A stretch of 6,909 bases of DNA from NCBI GenBank assembly GCA_937873245.1, contig CALMVY010000227.1, positions 1 through 6,909 on the forward strand. The letters are read 5' to 3'. The stretch is from an uncultured Arthrobacter sp. Its GTDB lineage: Bacteria > Actinomycetota > Actinomycetes > Actinomycetales > Micrococcaceae. The position numbers and the translations under genes are program-made. Below the pieces are notes generated by a model. It had not been told where the DNA came from. It ran no database searches and worked only from the letters and a program-made list of their open reading frames with translations. Each line of letters opens with the position of its first letter. Position 1 is the first letter of the stretch. Positions 1 to 5,706 of the stretch are shown one piece after another.

Positions 1-236
1 GCGAGGCCTGCGAGGCCGCCCGACACCAGCATCACGATGATCACCGTGCGCCCGATGTCGATGCCCGCGTAGTGCGCGGCGCGCGGGTTGTCGCCGATGA
101 GTCGGATCTCGTAGCCGATGCGCGTGCGCGCCAGCCAGAACCAGGTGACCACCGCGCACACGATGGCGATGACCAGCCCCAGGTGGACCGTCTGGCCCAA
201 AGGTGGCAGCGGTGGGAGGTGCGGGGGGGATAAGTA
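1..236 (-). pseudogene. ABC transporter permease fragment, BMP/nucleoside (YufP/NupP-like) family
   Basis: Read on the minus strand in the phase whose codons start at 3, 6, 9 and so on, the sequence gives a membrane helix (LGLVIAIVCAVVTWFWLA), then GYEIRLIGDNPRAAHYAGID, then a second hydrophobic stretch ending VSGGLAGLA at the window edge. The G-[YF]-[EQ]-I-R-x-[VI]-G-x-NP-x-AA-x-YAGI block is characteristic of inner-membrane permeases that work with BMP-type lipoproteins in nucleoside or simple-sugar uptake. That block normally lies about 200 residues into a protein of roughly 350, so more than 500 bases of coding sequence should lie to the right. Instead, similarity fades upstream of PPLPPLGQ, near 220-245, and opposite-strand genes follow. 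The 3' end lies left of the window, so the gene is broken or misjoined at its 5' side. The family call is firm; the exact break is not, because the frame stays open further right by GC bias alone. Confidence 0.72.
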
Positions 237-431
237 TCCACTCCGCCAGGCATACCCCGAACGGCGCGGCGGACAACGATCGTCCCCGCGTCGCTTCGTC
301 CTCCCTGGTGATAGCCGGAGCCGACCGTACGCCGTACTATCTGTCCAGCCCAGAAGCGACACCGGTCGCGGGACGGCCTGAATGGTCTGGCCCTGGCATG
401 CGTGCGCCCAACCGGCGCGAAGGGAGGCTCG
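237..431. other. Unassigned stretch between the permease fragment and the Tat-like gene
   Basis: No reading frame here has recognisable protein character. The frames are open because of GC bias, but their translations are Arg/Pro-rich and lack hydrophobic or motif structure. A TACTAT hexamer at 338-343 fits the actinobacterial -10 rule TAnnnT and lies upstream of the gene at 432, but I see no convincing -35 partner. A small inverted GTAC-gcc-GTAC element lies just before it. The stretch ends in the strong ribosome binding site of the next gene. It probably holds the 5' untranslated region of that gene and may contain the permease break. Confidence 0.35.
420..427 (+). promoter_or_regulatory. 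Shine-Dalgarno site deciding the start at 432
   Basis: AAGGGAGG lies four bases before the ATG at 432. It is a near-ideal anti-16S match and favours this ATG over the in-frame GTG at 402, which has no such site. Confidence 0.6.
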
Positions 432-758
432 ATGGATCGTCAATCTGTATCGATCGATCGTCGGACGATGCTCAAGGTCGCGGGCGGCGCGACGCTTGCC
501 GTCTTCTTACCAACCCGTGCGGCCGTCGCCGGGCGTCAGTGGTGCCGGGTCGACCCGATCTTCCGCTTCGTCGACGCCGACGACCCGGAGCGGTCGGTCA
601 TCGCCAACGTCGTCGGGGGCGTCCTGTACGAGGGCGTCGGGCATGTGGCCCTGTTCGGGCTTGGCGCCGTGCTGGCGGTCGTCGCTGCCCTGGTGGGCTG
701 GATGGCGTTCCCGGCCGCTGCGCGACGACCGGGCGACGTGCGACCATCGTCGGCATGA
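432..758 (+). CDS. Small exported or membrane protein with a Tat-like signal, function unknown
   Basis: This 108-residue protein begins with S-I-D-R-R-T-M-L-K (residues 7-15), close to the twin-arginine consensus (S/T)RRxFLK. A hydrophobic stretch to about residue 27 and an AVA-G cleavage-like site near 32-34 follow, so export by the Tat route is likely. A polar segment comes next, starting WCRVDP (37-42) and rich in Asp to about 52, then one strong membrane helix (about 72-93) and a short Arg/Pro tail. I do not recognise the family. The strong ribosome binding site and clear domain architecture argue for a real gene. Its stop TGA (756-758) overlaps the galT ATG by ATGA, suggesting co-translation, although a Tat-exported protein has no obvious link to cytosolic galactose metabolism. 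Two hydrophobic segments could instead make it a plain two-pass membrane protein. Confidence 0.65.
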   Translation: MDRQSVSIDRRTMLKVAGGATLAVFLPTRAAVAGRQWCRVDPIFRFVDADDPERSVIANVVGGVLYEGVGHVALFGLGAVLAVVAALVGWMAFPAAARRPGDVRPSSA

Positions 759-1060
759 CGGACCCGACGATCCTGGGCGGCGATCCCCATCGGCGCTACG
801 ACGCCCTGGCCGACACCTGGGTCCTGGTCTCCGCCGGGCGGACGAAGCGACCGTGGCTGGGCGCGCAGGAGCCGGAGCCGGCGGCTGCCCGACCGACGTT
901 CGATCCCGCCTGCTACCTGTGCCCAGGGAACACCCGCGCGAACGGCGTGACGAACCCGGGCTATGACGCGACCTTCGTGTTCGTCAACGACTTCAGCGCC
1001 CTGCGCCCGGGGACGACGACGGATGCGTTCAGCGACGGGCTGCTCCGCGCCGAGGGCGAG
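755..1060 (+). pseudogene. galT: Galactose-1-phosphate uridylyltransferase, N-terminal ~102 codons only
   Basis: The translation starts MTDPTILGGDPHRRYDAL and carries the GalT N-terminal signatures in order: PHRRYxxLxxxWVLVS (residues 11-26), RTKRPWLG (29-36), DPACYLCPGNTRA (50-62) and FVFVNDFSAL (74-83). Cys53 and Cys56 match the first pair of zinc ligands of the family. GalT moves UMP from UDP-glucose to galactose-1-phosphate in the Leloir pathway. After LLRAEGE (about residue 102) family members continue with a G-x-[CS]-RV-x-CFSP strand, but here the sequence turns into the reverse complement of trpS. About 240 residues are missing, including the catalytic His-Pro-His region, so no active enzyme can be made from this sequence. 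The ATG overlaps the preceding stop as ATGA and has no good ribosome binding site of its own, which fits translational coupling. Assignment is strong; the cause of truncation is discussed under findings. Confidence 0.85.
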
Positions 1061-1063
1061 CAG
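1043..1063. other. Chimeric join or rearrangement point between galT (+) and trpS (-)
   Basis: To the left the plus strand reads as GalT (ending LLRAEGE); to the right the minus strand reads as TrpS (ending ELDRLLALGAE). Bases 1043-1060 are compatible with both: they encode L-R-A-E-G-E on the plus strand and L-A-L-G-A-E on the minus strand. Beyond them each protein loses family similarity. This is the pattern expected when two unrelated sequences are joined through a short shared string. The exact base cannot be fixed without the parent sequences. Confidence 0.7.
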
Positions 1064-2080
1064 CCGGTCAAGCTCCGCAGGGTCGTTCAGCAGCTCGTTG
1101 GCCCGGTCCCGGATGGGGTTGAGCCGCTCCGCCACAACCTCGGCCAGATCAACCTTGAGGTGGCCGTACATTTTGCCCTGGTAGGCGGCGACAAGGGCTT
1201 CGACACTTTGCCCCGTGATGGCCGAGTAGATGGTCAGGAGGTTGGAGACCCCCGGCTTGGCCTCGCGGTCGAAGCGGATTTCCGTCTCGGCATCCGTCAC
1301 CGCGGACTTGATCCGCTTCGCGATGACCTTGGGATCATCCAACAGGTTGATCAGGCCGGCCGGTGATTCCGCCGACTTGGACATCTTGGCGGTGGGGTTC
1401 TGCAGGTCGTAAATCTTCGCGGATTCCTTCTGGATGAAGGGCGCCGGAACGTTGAACGTCTCACCGAAGCGTGAGTTGAAGCGCTGGGCCAGGTCGCGGC
1501 TGAGTTCCACGTGCTGCCGCTGGTCCTCGCCCACGGGGACACCGTGCGGCTGGTAGAGGAGGATGTCCGCTGCCTGCAGGATGGGATAGGTGAACAGGCC
1601 GACGCTGGCCTGGTCCGAACCGTGCCTCGAGGCCTTGTCCTTGAACTGGGTCATCCGGGAGGCCTCGCCGAAGCCGGTGATGCAGTTCAGCACCCAGGCC
1701 AGCTGGGCGTGTTCGGGGACCTGCGACTGGACAAAGAGCGTGCATTTGTCCACGTCCACGCCGCCGGCGATGTACTGCGCGGCTGTGACCCGCGTGCGGT
1801 GGGCCAGTTCGGCAGGGTCCTGCGGAACGGTGATCGCGTGCAGGTCGGGGATGAAGAACACGGCGTCGTACTCGTCCTGCATCCGGACCCAGTTCACCAG
1901 GGCGCCGAGGTAATTGCCCAGGTGCAGGGAAGCCGCCGAGGGTTGCATGCCGGACAGGATGCGCTGGCGGGTTCCTGAGGGAGCGGCAGCGGCGGGGACG
2001 GCGGACACGGCGGCAGCCGGGGCGGCGGCGGTTTCGGCGGCAGCGTCGTTCACGGGGGTCACAGTGGAAGGAGAGGTCAT
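1043..2080 (-). CDS. trpS: Tryptophanyl-tRNA synthetase, C-terminus missing at the join
   Basis: This class I synthetase charges tRNA-Trp with tryptophan in the cytosol. The HIGH-type motif appears as LHLGN (residues 52-56) after SGMQPSAAS, GEDQxQHVELSRDLA lies at 184-198, and KMSKS at 232-236. The body runs normally to LNPIRDRANELLNDPAELDRLL (about 320-341). Family members normally carry another 15-20 residues, a short helix ending near a GF(L/M) motif; here the frame instead runs antisense through galT until a chance stop at 536, which would give a false 514-residue protein. The N-terminus has an unusual Ala/Pro-rich, disordered-looking extension of about 35 residues before the conserved RILSGMQPS; ATG 2080 is the first good start, with a weak TTAAGG site nine bases upstream. 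It lies 17 bases after xth and is probably co-transcribed with it. The identity is certain; the 3' end is not present. Confidence 0.93.
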
Positions 2081-2097
2081 TCGCGGAAGCCTTAAGA

Positions 2098-2931
2098 CTA
2101 GAGCCGGTAGTCCACTACCAGCGGGGCGTGGTCGGAGAAGCGGGTGTCCCAGGACGGTGCCCGGTCAACAACGGCTGACACTGCGGCAGCAGCGAGGGCG
2201 GGCGTAGCCATGTGGTAGTCAATGCGCCAGCCTGTGTCGTTGTCGAAGGCCTGTCCCCGTTGCGACCACCAAGTGTAGGGGCCGTCGACGTTGCCCGCCA
2301 GGCCCCTGTGAACATCCTTCCAGCCGATTTCCTCGCCGAAGAAGCGGTCGAAGTAGGCGCGCTCCTCGGGCAGGAAGCCGGCACGTTTGACGTTGCCCTT
2401 CCAGTTCCTGATGTCCAGTTCCGTGTGGCCGACGTTGAGGTCTCCCACCACGAGGGCATGGTCGCTGTGTTTGGCCAGCTCGGGAAGCCGCGTGCTCATG
2501 ACGTCGAGGAAACGGAACTTGTCGTCCTGCTTCGGGGTACCCGCCTCGCCGGAGTGCACATAGGCGCTGACGACGGTCAGCTGGGAGGCTTCCCCTTCCG
2601 CGTCGCGGACGATGTAGTCGGCTTCGACCCAGCGGCCGGAGGTGGCGAAGTAGTCGTCGTCGAAGCCCACGCGGGTCTGCAGCGGTTCGGCGCGGGAGGC
2701 AATGGCGACGCCGGCGCGGCCCTTGGCCTCGGCTTCGGCGTGCAGGATGTACCAGCCCTCGCCGAGCAGCTCGTGGACGATCGCGTCGGGCGCACGGACT
2801 TCCTGCAGGCAGAGGATGTCCACTTCGCGGGGCTCCAGCCATTCCGCCATGCCCTTCTTGTAGGCAGCGCGAAGGCCGTTGACGTTGACTGATGCGATGC
2901 GAAGGTTGTCCTTCTTCAATGCCGAACTCAC
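2098..2931 (-). CDS. xth: Exodeoxyribonuclease III / AP endonuclease
   Basis: The 277-residue protein is a member of the EEP (exonuclease-endonuclease-phosphatase) fold, Xth type. It cleaves 5' of abasic sites and removes blocked 3' ends in base excision repair. All expected active-site elements are visible, numbered from GTG 2931: Asn18 in NVNGLRA, Glu44 in CLQEVR, Tyr124 in SAYVHSG, Asp164 and Asn166 in GDLNVGHTELD, Asp238 in WRIDY, and Asp267-His268 in FSDHAPLVVDY. Length is normal for the family, so the enzyme should be active. The start is uncertain: GTG 2931 or GTG 2940 follow the upstream stop (2942) by 10 or 1 bases, TTG 2919 is possible, and ATG 2982 would overlap the upstream gene by 41 bases and is least likely. 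None has a strong ribosome binding site, suggesting coupling to the gene before it. trpS follows after 17 bases. Confidence 0.93.
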   Translation of the reverse strand: MSSALKKDNLRIASVNVNGLRAAYKKGMAEWLEPREVDILCLQEVRAPDAIVHELLGEGWYILHAEAEAKGRAGVAIASRAEPLQTRVGFDDDYFATSGRWVEADYIVRDAEGEASQLTVVSAYVHSGEAGTPKQDDKFRFLDVMSTRLPELAKHSDHALVVGDLNVGHTELDIRNWKGNVKRAGFLPEERAYFDRFFGEEIGWKDVHRGLAGNVDGPYTWWSQRGQAFDNDTGWRIDYHMATPALAAAAVSAVVDRAPSWDTRFSDHAPLVVDYRL

Positions 2932-2941
2932 CCGATCCACT

Positions 2942-3517
2942 CTAGTCGACGATGGTTCCGGACACGGGCTCGTCCGCACCACCGGAGGACTTGATCATGT
3001 CCCGGGCGTTGGTGGCGGTGATCTCGATGGTCTCCAGGGCCCGGCGGATGGTGTCCTGGTCCGAGGCGGTACCCTTCGCCCGCTCCTGCTCGACGACGCG
3101 GACCTGCACCTGCACGATCTTGAACGAGTGGTCCAGCTTCAGGTCCCGGACCTCGTCCGCTTCGCGGCGGACCTCCACAAGGCGGGTGCTGCCGTGGTCA
3201 ACACTGCCCGCCGACGGCGCCCGGCCGGCCGCCGCGTTGAAGGCGTTCTGCGCTTCCGTGAGCTTGGCGCCGGCCTTCCTGGCTGCCTTCTGGATGCTGA
3301 AGACGACAAAGGAGGCCAAAGCGAGCCAGAAGCCGGCGATGATCGCCACCAGCCAGCCGACGACGTCGTTCTGGTTCGCGGCAAAAATGACCGCGACGAC
3401 GAAGGCGATGATGAACACCAGCATCCCGGGTCCGCTGATGCGGAACATGGAGAACTTGCCGGAGGCGGTGGTGTACGCGGACGGCTTGGAAGACTCGGAG
3501 TTGCCCAGAGATTGCAT
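2942..3517 (-). CDS. Two-pass membrane protein with a charged helical C-terminal domain, function unknown
   Basis: The 191-residue protein starts MQSLGNSESSKPSAY, has a polar N-terminus, two close membrane helices (about 32-47 and 52-75, separated by ANQND), and then a basic stretch (QKAARKAGAK, 76-85) that by the positive-inside rule would be cytoplasmic. The remaining ~105 residues are charged and mostly helical, with heptad-like patterns around 112-145 and 155-178, so a coiled coil or helical bundle is plausible. I recognise no catalytic motif or named family. The frame stays open upstream of 3517, but the Arg/Pro-rich translation there is not protein-like; ATG 3517 also sits at the right distance from a -10-like element. 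It is followed within 1-10 bases by xth, so it is probably the first gene of a three-gene unit with xth and trpS. Confidence 0.78.
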   Translation of the reverse strand: MQSLGNSESSKPSAYTTASGKFSMFRISGPGMLVFIIAFVVAVIFAANQNDVVGWLVAIIAGFWLALASFVVFSIQKAARKAGAKLTEAQNAFNAAAGRAPSAGSVDHGSTRLVEVRREADEVRDLKLDHSFKIVQVQVRVVEQERAKGTASDQDTIRRALETIEITATNARDMIKSSGGADEPVSGTIVD

Positions 3518-3532
3518 GAGCCTATTATCGCA
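3518..3532 (-). promoter_or_regulatory. Candidate extended -10 promoter giving a leaderless transcript
   Basis: On the minus strand TGC-GATAAT is followed by six bases (AGGCTC) and then the ATG at 3517. TGn before a hexamer one base off TATAAT is an extended -10 element, and the spacing would place the transcription start on or next to the A of the ATG. There is no -35 match 16-19 bases upstream in this very GC-rich stretch and only a weak ribosome binding site, which fits a leaderless mRNA, a common arrangement in Actinomycetota. It would serve the membrane protein-xth-trpS unit. Confidence 0.42.
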
Positions 3533-3597
3533 AACCCCTGCGGCGGCCCGGCCCGCTTCCACCCGGGGCGAACGGGCGCCCGGAGGAGGACCGGTTT

Positions 3598-3954
3598 TTA
3601 CGACAGGACCAGGCAGAACGGGTGGCCGCTGGGATCCGTGTAGACCCGGAAGGTGTCCGTGCCGGCGTCGAGGCTTGTGGCGCCGAGCCGGAGGACCTCG
3701 GCTTCGGCGGCGTCGAGGTCCTCGACCAGCACGTCCACGTGCATCTGCTGCGGGTGGTCGGCGTCGGGCCACTGCGGACGGACCAGCCGGTCCACCCTCT
3801 GGAAGTCCACGGACGGCAGGCCGGCGGCGTCGCCGATCGAGATGAAGCCGTCTTCCTCGTGGACGCGGACCATGCCCAGCATCTCCTGGTAGAAGCCGGC
3901 CAAGGCGTCCGGGTCCTCGCAGTCGATCACGAGGGCCCGCAGTTTTCCAATCAC
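3598..3954 (-). CDS. VOC-superfamily (glyoxalase/bleomycin-resistance-like) protein
   Basis: The 118-residue protein has the two-module beta-alpha-beta layout of the vicinal oxygen chelate superfamily. Module one runs from LRALVIDCEDPDALAGFYQEMLG to SVDFQRVD (residues 5-55), and module two from MHVDVLVEDLDAAEAEVLRLGA to FRVYTDPSGHPFCLVL (71-117). The closing DPSGHPFCL is typical of small actinobacterial glyoxalase-like proteins. His72 sits where a metal ligand is common, but the usual Glu in the last strand is absent (FCLVLS) and the first strand offers Asp rather than His or Gln, so metal-dependent catalysis is doubtful and small-molecule binding is equally possible. The GTG start is fixed by a strong AAAGGAG site. 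It lies 25 bases after the second ABC permease gene and is probably the last gene of that operon. Superfamily is secure; substrate is unknown. Confidence 0.85.
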   Translation of the reverse strand: MIGKLRALVIDCEDPDALAGFYQEMLGMVRVHEEDGFISIGDAAGLPSVDFQRVDRLVRPQWPDADHPQQMHVDVLVEDLDAAEAEVLRLGATSLDAGTDTFRVYTDPSGHPFCLVLS

Positions 3955-3960
3955 GGAGTT

Positions 3961-3967
3961 CTCCTTT
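3961..3967 (-). promoter_or_regulatory. Ribosome binding site deciding the GTG start at 3954
   Basis: Minus-strand AAAGGAG lies six bases before GTG 3954. It is the best ribosome binding site in the right part and supports a GTG start with no nearby ATG. Confidence 0.65.
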
Positions 3968-3979
3968 TCCGAAGGAACG

Positions 3980-4828
3980 CTATTTCAGGAACAGCTTGCG
4001 CAGGCGGCCGGTAGTGAGCAGCACACCCAGCACGATCATCACGAGGTAATAACCGATGTGCACGGCAGTGGCCGGGGTGAAGACGCCCACGCTGATCTGC
4101 CGCAGCAGTTCCACGCCGTGCCACAGCGGCATGGCCTGGATGAACCACTGGATGTACTGCGGGTAGACGCTCAGCGGGTAGAACGTGGCGCTGAACAGGA
4201 ACATGGGCAGCATCACGAAGTTGATCCAGTCCATCTGCTGGAACGTCTTCATGAAGCTCGTGATGCCCATCCCGAAGCTCGCGAAGCCGAAGGCGATCAG
4301 CACCGCGGCCGGGATCATCAGGACGGCCCACGGCGTGGTGATCAGCCCCATCAGGCCCATCACCGCGGTGAAGCCGGTGGCGTACATCAGGCCGCGGAGC
4401 AGCGCCAGGAAAATTTCGCCCATGGCGACATCCAGCGGGCCCAGGGAGGTATACAGCATGCCCTGGTACAGCTTGGCGAAGTTCATCTTGAAGAACACGT
4501 TCCAGGTGGAATCGTAGACAGCCCCGTTCATCGCGGACACGGCCAGCAGGGCCGGGGCGATGTACGCGGCGTAGGAAATTTCCCCGCCGCCGGGCCCCTG
4601 CACCGACCCGACGATCGCGCCCAGGCCCACGCCCATCGAGATCAGGTACAGCACCGGCTCGAAGAAGCCCGAGACCATAACCATCCAGTTGCTGCTCTTG
4701 GTGGCCATCAGCCCGCGGGCGACGACGGCGCGGACGTTGCGGGAATAGAGCGGCCCGAAGTGCCGGTTCCGGGCCGCCTCGGTGACACTGTTGTTCCCCG
4801 GCCCCGGGCCGGTGGTGATGGCGCTCAT
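3980..4828 (-). CDS. ABC-2 type (NodJ-like) transporter permease, second of the pair
   Basis: The 282-residue integral membrane protein has six hydrophobic segments (about 56-76, 86-106, 136-160, 165-192, 203-218 and 257-276), the layout of ABC-2 permeases. Family-typical blocks are ISYAAYIAPALLAVSAMNGAVYDSTW (84-109), YQGMLYTSLGPLDVAMGEI (121-139) and the late MLPMFLFSATFYPLS plus PLWHGVELLRQ (206-220, 234-244), which resemble NodJ, the permease for nodulation lipo-oligosaccharides. The N-terminal 30 residues are polar and cytoplasmic. The likely role is half of the membrane channel of an exporter driven by the ATPase encoded upstream; the cargo is unknown. The ATG at 4828 overlaps the stop of the preceding permease gene as ATGA and has an AAAAGGA site (4836-4842) seven bases before it. 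The frame continues open upstream antisense to nothing meaningful, so the longer reading was rejected. Confidence 0.9.
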   Translation of the reverse strand: MSAITTGPGPGNNSVTEAARNRHFGPLYSRNVRAVVARGLMATKSSNWMVMVSGFFEPVLYLISMGVGLGAIVGSVQGPGGGEISYAAYIAPALLAVSAMNGAVYDSTWNVFFKMNFAKLYQGMLYTSLGPLDVAMGEIFLALLRGLMYATGFTAVMGLMGLITTPWAVLMIPAAVLIAFGFASFGMGITSFMKTFQQMDWINFVMLPMFLFSATFYPLSVYPQYIQWFIQAMPLWHGVELLRQISVGVFTPATAVHIGYYLVMIVLGVLLTTGRLRKLFLK

Positions 4829-5706
4829 CCGCCCATCCTTTTGACGAACTGGCGTTTGGTCAGGACCCAGCCGACGACGCACAGCGCCAGCAGGAACACG
4901 ACGTGCGCGATGGTCAGCAGCGGGGGTTCCTGGTAGCCGTAGCTGAGCACCCGGCCCAGCTCCGTGCCGTGCCAGATCGGTGAGATCCAGCCGATCCAGC
5001 GCACGGCCAGGGGCAGGGTGTCCAGAGGGAAGAAGGTGCCGGAAAACAGGAACAGGGGCATCACGATGAAGCGCATCACCATGGCGAACTGGCCTTTGTC
5101 TTCCTTGATGGAAGCCGCGTAGGCCATCAGCGGCAGGCCGAAGGACAGCCCGGCGAGGGTGGCAACCAGGATGGAGGCCCAGCCCCAGGCGTCCGGGGAG
5201 GCTCCGAACAACGCCACCACGCCGAAGTAGATGGCGGACTGCAGCAGCAGGCGCACCGTGACGGCGATGATCTGTCCGAGCGCAATCTGCTCCGGCGTCA
5301 AAGGCGAGGCGTGCGGCCCGTAGTAGACCCGGCGCCATTTGAAGCCGTCCATCACCGGGAAGGTGAACTCGTTCGCGGCGGCCATCACGGCGGCCGAGAT
5401 CAGCAGGGCCGGGGCGATGAACACGAGGTAGCTGACCCCGCCGAACGCCGCCGTGCTGTTGGTGTCCACGAGGGTGGCCAGGCCGACGCCCATCGCGAAG
5501 AGGTAGGCGACCGGCTGCCCGACGCCGTACATGACGATGGTCCAGCCGTAGCCCTTCATGACCCGCAGGACCTGCTCGGCGTAGTAGAACGCGCCCCACT
5601 TCCGGGCCTTCGCCGCGGAAATCTCCGGCGAATGCGCACGCAGGGCGGGGGCCGCCGTCGTGCCGGCCGCCTGAGTTGATTCAGTCAACTCTGCCTTCTT
5701 AGTCAA
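4825..5706 (-). CDS. ABC-2 type (NodJ-like) transporter permease, first of the pair
   Basis: The 293-residue protein has a polar N-terminal tail of about 35 residues, then six hydrophobic segments (about 56-80, 92-112, 140-165, 175-200, 210-225 and 264-284). It shares family blocks with its downstream neighbour: VSYLVFIAPALLISAAVMAA (91-110), MPLFLFSGTFFPLDTLP (216-232) and PIWHGTELGR (243-252). It is therefore a paralogue that would pair with the neighbour as a heterodimeric channel. The start is a TTG at 5706 within the last codons of the ATPase gene (8-base overlap, TTGACTAA shared by both), supported by AGGAG five bases upstream; a second TTG at codon 7 (5688) is the only close alternative, and the first ATG is at codon 50, inside the conserved region. 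Such overlap points to translational coupling and fixed subunit stoichiometry. Substrate unknown. Confidence 0.9.
   Translation of the reverse strand: MTKKAELTESTQAAGTTAAPALRAHSPEISAAKARKWGAFYYAEQVLRVMKGYGWTIVMYGVGQPVAYLFAMGVGLATLVDTNSTAAFGGVSYLVFIAPALLISAAVMAAANEFTFPVMDGFKWRRVYYGPHASPLTPEQIALGQIIAVTVRLLLQSAIYFGVVALFGASPDAWGWASILVATLAGLSFGLPLMAYAASIKEDKGQFAMVMRFIVMPLFLFSGTFFPLDTLPLAVRWIGWISPIWHGTELGRVLSYGYQEPPLLTIAHVVFLLALCVVGWVLTKRQFVKRMGG
5673..5691. repeat. Perfect 7-bp inverted repeat at the start of the first permease gene
   Basis: GAGTTGA (5673-5679), a five-base loop, then TCAACTC (5685-5691). It covers permease codons 6-12, just after the TTG start and the ATPase stop, so its mRNA form could fold near the initiation site. 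The region is notably less GC-rich than its surroundings. Confidence 0.5.

Noticed and set aside
203..1366. 387-residue plus-strand reading frame
   Set aside because: It has no start signal near 203, its first ~180 codons are Arg/Pro-rich noise, and it is meaningful only over the GalT part (755-1060); the rest is antisense trpS.
3538..3597. Possible terminator after the VOC gene
   Set aside because: The CCGGGCG/CGCCCCGG arms near 3565-3586 pair only with a bulge and no T-tract follows; not strong enough to call.
2952..3845. Plus-strand frame of 297 residues opposite the membrane protein and VOC genes
   Set aside because: Ser/Arg/Thr-rich shadow translation with no domain motif, and it covers two well-supported minus-strand genes.
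4058..4936. Plus-strand frame of 292 residues opposite the permeases
   Set aside because: His/Gln/Gly-rich composition is typical of antisense translation of membrane helices; no motif and no ribosome binding site.
4829..5599. Upstream extension of the second permease frame
   Set aside because: Translates to Arg/Gly/His-rich sequence overlapping the first permease; ATG 4828 with its ribosome binding site and ATGA overlap is the proper start.
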